Below, piece by piece: positions 32,547 to 43,059 of a DNA stretch of 64,000 nucleotides. The notes below the pieces were generated by a model. That model made no database searches, was not told the origin of the DNA, and saw nothing but the letters and a program-made list of their open reading frames with translations. How positions within the stretch are numbered: the stretch's first letter is position 1; each line of letters opens with the position of its first letter. Both the position numbers and the translations under genes were made by a program. This DNA is from Anaspis maculata (lineage: Eukaryota > Arthropoda > Insecta > Coleoptera > Scraptiidae): positions 21,972,892 through 22,036,891 of the forward strand of contig OX421964.1 in assembly GCA_949128115.1 (NCBI GenBank). Reading direction: 5' to 3'.

Positions 32547-34267
32547 TTTCACTGAAAATGCCCATGTAGAAAATGTCGAACGTCAAATTTGTGTTCATTG
32601 TTTGATAACACACTTCAGTTTGCTATGGTTGCTATAGGTACCTACGTTTAGCGATTCAGCCTTCTTATTTATTGAAAGCACCAAAAACTGGAATTTCTTT
32701 TTGTAATTCCTCGGCTTCAGAAAATATTCCGGTATTGCGAAAAGTCTTGTATTCAACACGGGACTAAAGTTATTTTTAATCCCCTAGGGTGATTTGTTGC
32801 CCTCGGGCCCAAAGGGCCCTCGAGCAACAAACTTCACTCCCGGGATTAAAAATCCACTTTAGTCCCTTGTTGTATAAACAACTATTAATTTCTTTATGGA
32901 AAATGCAAAATATTGGATCTTTCACCCTCATTTGATCCCTCGTTGAGGAAAGCCTGGAACCAAAAGTCTCCAAAATTTTTATGTTGATGGTTCACTAAGA
33001 ACTGTTCTTCAATGTGTAGTTGTCGAAATTTGCATAGTTGCGTTCAGATTCCAGACAGAGAGCGACAAAGAAGTTCATGCAGTGAAAAAAGACGCAACTT
33101 TCAATGCAACGGAGAAATCCCGGAAATGTCCCTTTTAGATGGGCTTCCCGTAATACACAGGTTCTGTGAGACTCTCAAGCTTGAAACATTTTTAACTCAA
33201 GGCTCTAACAGTGTACCAAATTGCACATTTTTGTTATAAAAAGCAAAGTCTCCAGACAGCTTTCAGTCTAGCTCTGGACTAGTTTTTTCTCGACTGTAAT
33301 TTATGTCTATTTTTACTGCATGAACTTCTTTGTCGCTCTCTGTCTGAAATCTGAACGCAACTATGCAATTTCAGACAACTAAATATTAAAGAGTACCTCC
33401 AACTGAACCATTATCATGAAAAATTCGGAGACTTTCAGTTTCAGGCTATCCTCAGTGAGGGATCAAGTAAGGGTGAGAGAGCCAATATTTTGTATTTTTT
33501 ATGAAAAAACGACACAAATTTTGTTCAAACAGCTTTTAACAACAAACCTCTCAATTGATGATAGTGAAACTTGGTAGGCTACCTCAATGTACATCAAGGC
33601 TCATAATGCGTAACATAATTCACCATTCAAGATGTTGCAAATGCCATCATGGGCACTTGAGCTTTGAAGAGCCAAAAAATACGAGAATGACAATTCTTTT
33701 CCGCCGAAGAGGTCACTAAATTATAATGAGGAGGTTGTCTTTGAGATGCAATGATTTTATGTTACCATTATTATAATAGTCAATCACTTTTTCAACGATG
33801 CCTCACAGGGCAGATTCAAGATGGTGCTCAAGAGGAAAAAAAAGTTGACAATCGTATTTCTGGAAATAGTTGGCTTGGAAATTGGCTACCAAGCTCATAT
33901 CATTTCTAACATTACTTTTTGTAGAAATACCAAGTATTGTGTCAATATCTCGAAGAATTACTTATTTCGGGAAAAAAAAGTGTTTTGTTTTTTTTTTCTG
34001 GTTTTCCCCTACATTTCAAAGACGGTTCAAGGTAATCAACAACAGTTTGGTGTGACTTCATAAGCATAAAATAGTTAATGTATGTGGTGAGTTACACGTT
34101 TTCACATGTTTCGGTTAATTGAATATAATTTTTCAACTTTTCTTCTGTATCACCCTGTTTACGCCACCGGCATGGATGACGCTGGTGGCTACCTTTCTGG
34201 ATCGGAAGAGTACGATGCAAAGAACATTTCCACCGAGTGGCATCTTCTCATCAAAAAATGCAAGGTA

Positions 34268-36640
34268 CTTTCAACCAGCATCCAGACTATCATACGCACG
34301 CAGCTACTTCGTTAGAAGTTTCAGTCTTCAGATCAGGCACCTGTACCGAACTAACTCCTTTTTTTCACAAACAACACGACAGACATTGCGTCCCATTCGC
34401 CGGACTCGTAAAAACCAAATGCTCTTGCGTAGGTGCTTTTCGAAATAAACAACAGTTTGGACGTTTACTTATAAGAGCCGGAACGATCTCTTTAAATCAG
34501 CCAAACTAGGACGAAGAGCACATAGCACGGCCTGGAAATGGACATAGCAGCGAAAACTTCCAGCCAACATTCTCTCTGGCGATGTGTCCTGGCGGATTAG
34601 TAAAAGTTTGTTTGTCCTCCGCGACGCACATCCTCGTTTAAAACTTTATCCCTTGCAGACCGAATAAAAAAACATTATCATCCCCATCGCCGTGGCAAAG
34701 CTCTAATTAAGTCTAATTAGTGGTTTCATGCCAGACTGGCGATTTGGAGCTTTGCGCCGCTCGGAAGCATTATAGTCTGACTTTAAGATTTCAAAGGTCG
34801 TGCACCTTGTGCTCTCGGTTTTAATAAAACGGGCCATATGCCGCAGTCATATTTTATTCAGAAGGAGGGCCTTGTAGGTCAGGTTTATTGTGTGAGTGTG
34901 TGTGTGTGTGTTTCCTAAATGATGCTGTGGGAGAGAGGAAAATTCAGCGTCAATCAACGCGCTGAGAGTTCGGGATATGAAGGAGTCCTCTATAGTGAGG
35001 GAGCTTCTCTCGGCGATCAATTCGTTCGGGGGTTAATATCGAAATAACTGTCTGTCAAAACTGTCCGTGTAGCTGAGGGTCGGTTTAATATTTATCGCGT
35101 TAAATTAATTACAGGCGATTTTCACCCTTTTCGTTCTCATTTGGGGCAGAATCGTGCGGCTTCGGACTTTGAATGGCATATGGCACGATTCCCAAACTTA
35201 CGGTCACATCCAATAGGTATGTGTTCAGGAAATTGCTCGGGAAATTGGCTCTGTGCCAAAAAGGCAAAGGTATTGTGTTGTTACGGTCGCAATTTCTCGT
35301 CTCTTGTGACTATTCTTATGTTTTGTTTCACCTATCAATCAATGATGCATCTGTTTCATCATTTTATAGTCGATGATAACGTCTTTGTCGGAGTTTCACT
35401 CGGAATGATCTAGGGGGACCCGAGGGGGGACCTTGAAATTAGCGGTGGTCGAGTCATCATCTGCCGCGAGGGAGATCTCCCATTATCCTCTTGCAAAAGT
35501 TTACAATAATTGATTCTGTGTGAAATAGAGCAAGGTCAGCTAAAAAGTAGGGCGGCTATACCCACGTTCCCAGCAAAACTGGCGGCATCTAGTAGTAATT
35601 GCATGCAATTTTACAGGCTAATTTTACCTCACTAAGCACAATTTTTATGATCAGTGAATGAAAAACAGATTCAGTTGGTTAGTAAATAACGGCCAAAAGG
35701 TGGCCTTATCAATCAATAATTATTATGGGTCTCCCAAGGCAACAAAGGAACGGTCCAGACCGATCAATCCCGGATACCACGGGTTCCGACGCCTGCCATC
35801 CCGCCCACGGGACGCCATGGCCACGTGTCCATTCAAAAGAATCCTCATGATGGACCTCGAATTACATTCAATTGTTCACTCTCGTGACATTTTTATGATA
35901 AATTCAAATTTCCAAGGTCGGACTGGACACAAAGCCGGAGCGTTACGCTGGCCGAATAGCAGACACCGGATCTGGTAGAGTCAGATAGATCAGTTTGTAT
36001 CCAAACTCAGGAGTTAAGTGGAAAGTTTGGATAGCGGAGACGTGGAGCAGGAAAAAGAAAACCGGTTGAAAGTGATGAAAGCCATAAATTACGGCATATG
36101 GTTCTATGTCGACCTCCAGTTCTTCAAATTTTCAGTCTGATACCCAGTACTGAAGTTGCATCATGATATTCAGCTGAGTTTGTACTGTGATAGTAACCCT
36201 CTTCCCTATATTGAACGTGATATATCTAATAGATATTACGTTGTGTTCATTTTTGTCCCGTAGATTGTTTAACCGTTTTACCTTGATCATTTAAATAGAT
36301 TCACACCTTGCTTTTTCAATTCCCAGATCTCTTAATCCACCAGGTTCTATTGGAAGAGGATAACCTGAATAAATCCAAAAAATACACTAAGTTTTCGGAA
36401 CCACACCTCTTTTTTTTTTTGTTTTCCGTCTTCCCACAGTCTTTTTGTGGATATGTTTATTTTACCTGACGGGTTTCGAGGGCCTTTTGTGTATTGTGGT
36501 AGTCATTGAATGTGGATTCGGCACAATCATTCAAAATACTAGCCCAATAATTATCACCATTATTCACCACACCTCCTTTATTACTGATCAATCAATAATC
36601 GCCAATCTTATTTATTCAACCTCATTTACTTAATTTGAAT
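34268..36640. other. No recognised gene
   Basis: Mostly AT-rich DNA with a GT microsatellite at about 34885-34910. ORFs of up to 109 codons show no motif. A GC-richer patch lies around 35750-35830. No RNA gene or clear repeat is seen. Confidence 0.35.
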
Positions 36641-39060
36641 TAATTGATAATTTCACGGTCTCAAATCGTACTAGTCCAGCTAACGATAAGAAATTTCTCA
36701 AGTTGATTTACAATCAGTTTTTAGGAGATCGAATACATCCTGATTGCCTGTCAAGGCAATCATTGGTTCCACTCTACCAAATAGGAAATTGATTCCCATT
36801 CCCGCATTCTTCCTGATTTAAAAAGATATAGATGAGTTAAATTTCATAACACACTCAAGTTCGAGCTGGAATTTGATTTCTTGCATTATTGAATTACCAT
36901 CCCGTTGATTTTAGTTGACAATTCAAATAACTTTATTCAACCCCTTGTGTCCTCAAGCCCAGATTTGTTTGTGCTCAGGGATATATCGAACTTCCTCTCA
37001 TTCTTCCGCTCAGAGAGAAATTATTAACTCACTGAGTATGGTTCCTGTATTCCGAAATCAGGACCATCATCTTAATTATTGATCAAATAATTCACATGAA
37101 ACGTGAGTGTCTTAATTTGATCAAGTTACGTTCATCTGATGCTTTTTTCAATTCACAGATTCATCCATCAACTCCATGTTGGTTTGATTACATAAATTTA
37201 CTCGGGTGTGCAATTTATAATGAACCATCAATTTACCTGAAGAATCATCTTACATTTCGATGTCTGGCAGATCTTTCTGAGCGACAAATTGACTCTTTGG
37301 CAGGTCTCAAGCGGTTCAATTTGTTGAAAAAACGCAATCTGAATGGACTGAAAGTCCTGTGACACTAACCGTCAGTTCCACAAAAAAGATGATCAGGGAT
37401 CAAGGCTGATTGCAGATTAACTGAGCTTTTTTCTGCTGAATGCTAGGTGATTACTCACAGAAAATGCCTGAAATCTGTACTAGACCCATCATCCTTCCAT
37501 TATTGAGGGATAAACCAGCATTTTTATCGATCAGTCAGCTACAAATTGACAAACAAAAATAGCAAATCAACTAATCTCGTATTATCTGTTTTGTGGAACT
37601 CACGGTAAGAAAGAATTAAATATTTTTTTTTATGAAGGACGGATCCGTGATGTTGTTAGTCCAGGTTCAATTTGCATAAATATTGCTAGCGCTTTGTTTC
37701 AAGTTGATAGAGTCTACAAATCACTTGTCGGAGACTATATTACTTTCTAGAGGGGTTATTGAGGCGTCTACTATTTACCTGGTGACTTAGGGTTAACTGG
37801 AAACAATGAATTTGAAAGCTCGAAGCTATTTGCGGAATAATAACTTGGTTTGACACTACCCGTGGCTGTTCGAAATAGATACACAGGAGAAACTCAATGA
37901 AGTTTATGAACAAAACAATATATTTCACTCCGTTTAACCAATGATCATTTGATTACATGGAAGGTAAACTTGCCTTTGTGCTTCCCTCTCTCGTCAATGA
38001 TGAACTACAATTAATAATTACAAGGCTGATACACCTCGTTAGCTCTTCTCCAAAAATATGAATTTTGCGTCTCACACACACACGTCTGACGTTTTCTAGC
38101 CACCACCCTCAAGTCCCTCTCGCACAGTGGGCCAGAAATCAACAAACGGTGCAAAAATACCATCCCATAAATATTTTCTGTTGCCAATTTTGACCCTTAA
38201 AAAGATTATACTAGAATGTTTGAACCGTCACTTGACCAAATATTATGATTATTGAACAAGTATCATCATAGGAAATCTTCTATGCACATTTCCCCCCTCA
38301 GTATGACAATCAATTTTCACCTTCCTTTCGAGGATGAATATTTGGGAGAGCCAAAATGCTTTCACCTTAGAAACCATCAAGCTTCACGCTGTAAAATGAT
38401 ATAATTGATGTCCACCAGCAACTGTGGCAAGATTTTCTCTTTTCCGAAACGAATGTTTTTCTTAGAATTTTGAATTTGCGGATGGTTTTCATTTAGGTCC
38501 CACAAAATCCCACCCTATTATTATTACTACATTGCTCTCCAATATTCAACCTATCAAAGGCATCATCAACATTTTGCGAACAATTGCGACCTTGAAATGC
38601 AGAATTTCTTGTGAGAAATCGCATGGGACGTGGACTTGATGAAAAATTAGTAAAATTGCTGAAACCTCTACCATTGCCAATATTCACCACAAGAATCACC
38701 AATAATCAGCACAAGAAGCTGATTCAAAAATATCCAAACCAAAATGGGCTATCAGGCTATACCGGGCTGAAAAGAGTCACTTTAGGCCCTGTTTTGAGGT
38801 CGTAAAATAACGCATTTGATATAGGTAGTGCAAAAATAGTATTGTGAATGTTTGCGCCTATTTTTGATTTCTGGCCCACTGTGTCTCGTCGGCCCGTTTC
38901 TTCTTCAGCTTTCTTACTGGTGCAAGGTGTGACCAACCCTGGCCTACAAAACCGATGCGCTTCGTGACTTCTCCGCTCCATCTCGCTACGCTGACATTTT
39001 TCAAACCCACGCTATTCATTCCAATTGTTGATTTTCTTCCGAGATTTTAGGCTGGACACT
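36640..39060 (+). repeat. Diverged segment, copy A (partner 43.06-44.96 kb)
   Basis: Colinear similarity to copy B is clear at 37750-38117 and 38889-39056. Landmarks: 'gaggggttattgagg' with 'acctggtgacttaggg' against 'gaggggttaggg' with 'acctggtggcttggg'; 'aacttgcctttgtgcttccc' against 'aattgcctttgcgttgcttc'; 'ctcaagtccct' in both; 'ccgatgcgcttcgtgactt' against 'ccgatgcgcaagaactt'. Similarity is weaker at 36660-36780. It is probably an old dispersed repeat or local duplication. No protein is recognisable in either copy. Confidence 0.6.
38123..38883. mobile_element. Transib-like non-autonomous element, 761 bp
   Basis: 19-bp perfect terminal inverted repeats CACAGTGGGCCAGAAATCA (38123-38141 and 38865-38883) and a 5-bp target duplication TCTCG on both sides (38118-38122, 38884-38888). 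Transib transposons have 5-bp duplications and termini starting CACWRTG, and CACAGTG is also the heptamer of V(D)J recombination signals. A-rich nonamer-like words lie inward (GCAAAAATACC near 38151, AAAAATAGG near the right end). The related segment B lacks this insertion at the matching place. There is no transposase ORF, so it would depend on a partner. Confidence 0.72.
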
Positions 39061-40430
39061 CACGTATGTGTGAACCTGAACTACATCATATTACAATTTT
39101 CAACAAAGAACATGTCTCTGGGCATCTGTTTTTATCGATTCCATAATAAAAACACAAATCCACAAACAAATCGCATAAAATTTCCACAGGAGCAAATCCC
39201 CAACTGCCTGGTTCGTTACTAAAGCAAACACACGTCGCGGCGGCAGCCGCCAGCACAGCACGGAGAAAAAATGCAATCCCAGCAGACCCAAAAACAAAAC
39301 GTCATTGTAGTTCACCCTGTATTATTTAGAGGGGCCACCAGTGGGACCCATATCCAACTTTACTGCACGTAGTTAATTATGGTATTTAGTGCGGATGATA
39401 CACGAGCTCGCCCATTATAAATGCTGATCCCCGGGATACTTCTGCCAACCCCCCAGAGTGTAGGGAGCGGGGAGAGGATGCTCCTCGCTGCCCTAAAATT
39501 TCCATCTCTCTTGGCCCGGACGCGTTTTATTGCCTCTTGGTTATTAAACGAAAACACAAACCGACACACTCTGAAATTGCGCTACATCAAGTGCCCGCGA
39601 ATAATTCGATCGAAGCCGGCCTCTTCTTCTTCTTCTCCCTATATACCCACTTCTCTCCTTTCGTCGTTTTACTTACCTTAAAATCATAATGGAATTGAAA
39701 TTCCCAAGAGCTCTGAGGAAGGTATAAAAATTTAATGGCGGAGTAAAATTGGAATGGATTGCTTCGGTTCTTTGGTTGGAAGTTTTTGACGGACGTTGGA
39801 GAAACAAGAGGCGTAAAATTTCCATCAATCGAATGAAGCTGGAGGGAGGGAGACAACTCTACAGACTTGAAGTATGGATGGATAAGAAAGATTCGGCACG
39901 TGCTATTCGGCTACGCATCCGTTCACTTTTCGGTTACTGCAACAGAGTAGGATGTAGAGCTTAAATCTGAACCAAAATCTGGTACCTCTGAACACAGGAT
40001 TGGAGACACATCTTATAACTTGAGTGATTACTCTGTGTGGATTTACCTCCAATCTACCTCTGTTACAACTGTCACCGACTTCTACACCTGAGGAATATGA
40101 TGAGGCGCTCTGCACATTTTGAATATCCCGCCCGTTTCAGCACTCTCATGCGGCAGTCGCAAACATATGTGTGAGGAAAACTGTCAATATTGAAGTTTAT
40201 GAGTTGTTGAAATTGACAAATGCAGGTGATATGATTATTTAAATGGTATTGTTGTTATGGAAATAGATAACTTCGACTCCGAAAAAGCTTAGACAGGTCA
40301 ATTTTCATATTGAATGAGACATCATACATTGGTCAATTTCTATCTTCAGCCTCCTCACCCCCAGCCACCTCAACTTCAAGATCTCAAATGAACCCTTTTT
40401 TTCTGAAATCCTCTGAAAATTCATTCTGAA
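39061..40430. other. No recognised gene
   Basis: Mixed DNA with a CTT run at about 39620. 'caccctgtatt' occurs at 39313. ORFs of up to 89 codons on both strands lack motifs. Confidence 0.35.
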
Positions 40431-40439
40431 ATTCCATTC

Positions 40440-41110
40440 CATATTCTCGACCCCTCAATTTTCCTCGATTTGATCAGCGTCATCCTGGATAGCATCGAAG
40501 GAAAAAGTTCTCGATGGAAAAAGTGCTACCCAAATTCTTCGCTCTCCTCCACCCTAACTCCAAAATTTAACAAGACATCACCTACTTTGTGATACATTGA
40601 ATTAAAAGGAATTAAATTCCCTTTCTGGAAACAATTTTTTTTAAATTCCCAACCCCTCCCTCAATAATTTGAACAATCGTAGTATTCTAGGGGGGAAAGG
40701 GTGATTTTTGTGAATTTTGAAAATATTTTATCCAGGAAGAGAGTTCGATTCCCTTCAGTTTGATGTACCTATCACAAAGTAGATATTGTCATTTGAGATT
40801 TTGTAGTCGGGGAAGGGGAGTGAAGGGGTGAATTTGGGTGTTACTTTTTACACAGAAATTTTTTTCTCTTGATGCTGTGTAGAATGACGTTGACTGTACC
40901 AAAGAGAATTGAGTGGTCAACAATATCAAATCAGGAACTCAGAGAATTTTGGGAAGAAGAAGGGGTAAGGTTGAAAATTAGAGAGAGATACTTTTTCTGG
41001 GAGAAAATTCAATTCTCTTCAGTTTGATGTATCGCAAAGTGGGTAATGTCATTTCAAATTTCGAAGTTGGGGTGAGTAGGGGTACTGAGGGTGAGGGGGC
41101 TAAAGATAGA
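40440..41110. repeat. Cluster of the 5.7-6.2 kb repeat family
   Basis: 40440-40640 matches 5735-5905 in the same orientation ('cagcgtcatcctggatagca', 'ctttgtgatacattgaatta'). 40730-40890 and about 41000-41110 are inverted copies ('cttcagtttgatgtacctat', 'cttcagtttgatgtatcgca'). Each copy is 70-85 percent similar by eye. The arrangement again makes foldbacks. Confidence 0.7.
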
Positions 41111-42345
41111 AGTTCGCCAGTGTATGTTTCAGATGTCGTCCTTGATAAAAATTGACCACTCCAAGCTATTTCAAAGAAATGAGGTGAAATGCCCAAAAAT
41201 CCCTCTGTTGTGTCTTTGTTGGGCCACTCTCTATACATTTAGTACTTTTTTACTACTTGAAAACCGTCATCCTCATTCAGGTAAAGATTAATAATGATCT
41301 ACTTCACGGCTAGTAATAAGAAGAAGTTATCATTGTTTGAGCTTTCATCGACTTGTTTTCAGCCGCAAGCGCTCAAAATGTTCCTGCTGACTTTTACTCT
41401 GCTCGCTTCCGACATAAATACCAAAACACACGCCGGAAGCAACAATTTGATTTAATTCATACCTCAGCAATCTAATTCAATCCTGTTAGTTCCAGCAAGT
41501 TACCAATATGAATGGAATAAGGATTTCATGATGCGAGAAATACAAACCTGCATCAATAACAGCGTTACGGGAGGTGTAGGTACCGTCTCCGCATGGTTGA
41601 AGACATAATATCGCTGTTTCGAGAGAGCATTTCCAGTAATGTGAACTTTAAAGTTTCTAGTTTTGGGCAGGTGTTGATGTTGGGTTTAAAAATGTATAAA
41701 TCTACTCACCACAAACGCTGCTGAAAGTAATTTGATTTACGAGCAATTGCTGCGAGTGCTCCGATATTTACCGTCATATTATACTTTCAAGCGATTTCTA
41801 CCAAGCAAGGTAATGTGATCTGTTCACAGAGCAAAAATGTTTTCAATTGCATAAGGTATCCTCAACAACAATTGCAAGTTTTGAGATGCAGGACCGGTTT
41901 TCCGACAAGAAAACATTCACCTTGAAATCCAGAGCCCACTTCCCCATTCCAAATTTGCGTGTCAGGAAGATCATTATAGTAAAGGATGGTTGCGTCGCTG
42001 CGATACGAAATAAATGTCAATAGTGTCAACGTCAACGTCAAATGTCAATGTGAAGTGTTATCTATGCGTGCTGAACGCTAACGGAAGTAACATGCAATGT
42101 CCAACGAAAATGAAAGATGAAAACCCACAGAAATGTTCAGCAGAATGTGGGAAGGAGAAGAAGCTCGAGAAGAATCAGGGAGAGGATTAATTATTGTTGA
42201 TACACAAAAATAGTGCCACACAAGGTGCCAAGAGCCACAGTTAGATCACACTCCTCAACACGGCGTATACATCTTGACAAAGCCATAGATCACAAAGCGA
42301 TAAACCATGAAACTGAAGGATCGCGGTAAGTAATTCCAGTCGATT
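41111..42345. other. No recognised gene
   Basis: AT-rich DNA. A short run of 'gtcaacgtcaa' words at 42015-42050 is microsatellite-like. Nothing else is supportable. Confidence 0.35.
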
Positions 42346-42720
42346 ACGAAGAAGTTTTTTTTTATTCGTTTATTTAACGTCGGCCTATTTCCGCAACGAG
42401 GCCTAACACCGACGCCGGTGAATGCTTTCCTCCACTATACCGGAAATTTCGCCGAACCCCTGTGTGTTCCAACACAGGGTATAGGGATTTTCAACGACCA
42501 CCAACATCGCATGGGGTCGGCACCATCGTTCGTATTTTACGTGCTATGCGACACACATTTGCATTCAGCAAGCATTCCAACTGAACCAAGGAGCTTGTTT
42601 TCGAGGCCGAAAATCCGTCCCCGGCGGAGATCGAACCCGCGACCTCTGGAGTGGTAGTCGAACGCGCTAAGTAACCATACCACAAGCTTCTCAGTGATAC
42701 CACAAGCTCCACGAAGAAGT
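42346..42720 (-). mobile_element. tRNA-derived SINE with 10-bp target duplication
   Basis: The direct repeat ACGAAGAAGT lies at 42346-42355 and 42711-42720. On the minus strand the body starts with a tRNA-like head: an A-box-like TGGTATGGTTACTTAGCGCG, then the anticodon-loop region, then a B box in GCGGGTTCGATCTCCG. A 260-bp unrelated body follows, then a tail ending in TAAATAAACGAAT and a run of A. The head has a tandem duplication of about 20 bp (ATACCACAAGCT on the plus strand). It is a Pol III retroposon dependent on a LINE for movement. ORFs overlapping it are not genes. Confidence 0.9.
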
Positions 42721-43055
42721 ATTTTGATCTTCTCTACTGGTATATGGAAATAGTGAGTTAGCGGCCCTCCAACTTCAATGGCAGTTACATAGTTACTCCC
42801 ATACCTAATGGGAGGGCAAACACAGCGGCAAAAGCCTGAGTAGCCTCCGGTGAAGCCCATTATAATATAGGTAGCTATTGCCCTTGACATAAAAACGTTA
42901 TTGCGGAAGCTACAAGGGCAATTTGTGTGATAAAACGGTAATTTATATCTCTAACTGCACGTGAGTGCCCTACGTTGAGTTTGATTTCTCTCAAAGAGTC
43001 TCGTGACCCGTTGACCCTTAATCGTACACGCTGATTCAATTAACGGAGCTTCAAT
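42721..43055. other. No recognised gene
   Basis: Short stretch between the SINE and segment B. Overlapping small ORFs only. Confidence 0.35.
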
Positions 43056-43059
43056 CACT

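Larger units (their letters stand above)
31528..32866. mobile_element. Insertion bounded by GGGACTAAAG hairpins
   Basis: The left end is a 25-bp hairpin of GGGACTAAAGT and its complement (31528-31552). The right end is a 107-bp near-perfect palindrome (32760-32866) starting GGGACTAAAG and ending CTTTAGTCCC, with CGGGCCC AAA GGGCCCTCG at its centre. The two outer ends are inverted copies. Interior features are a further hairpin (31603-31637), a MITE (31996-32176) and two short ORFs. The real borders could reach 31483-32889, since that is the segment missing from the other palindrome arm. The superfamily is unknown; a tyrosine-recombinase element such as Crypton is a guess only. Confidence 0.65.
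30737..34267. repeat. Giant palindrome with a 1.4-kb insertion in its left arm
   Basis: The right arm (33305-34267) pairs with the left arm in two blocks, 30737-31482 and about 32890-33105, which become continuous if 31483-32889 is removed. Landmarks are 'gatccagaaaggtagcc' near 30797 with its complement near 34175, 'gaggtagcctacca' with its partner near 33572, and 'agagagcgacaaagaagttc' near 33060 with its partner near 33320. Outer ends carry 'tacagggtgg' and 'caccctgt'. The loop is about 200 bp. No coding region is seen in the arms. Confidence 0.88.

Noticed and set aside
42600..42700. Functional tRNA gene
   Set aside because: A and B boxes are present, but the sequence continues into a SINE body with an A-rich tail and target duplication, and a proper acceptor stem is not formed.
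42537..42890. 117-codon minus ORF
   Set aside because: Runs through the SINE head and body; no protein motif.
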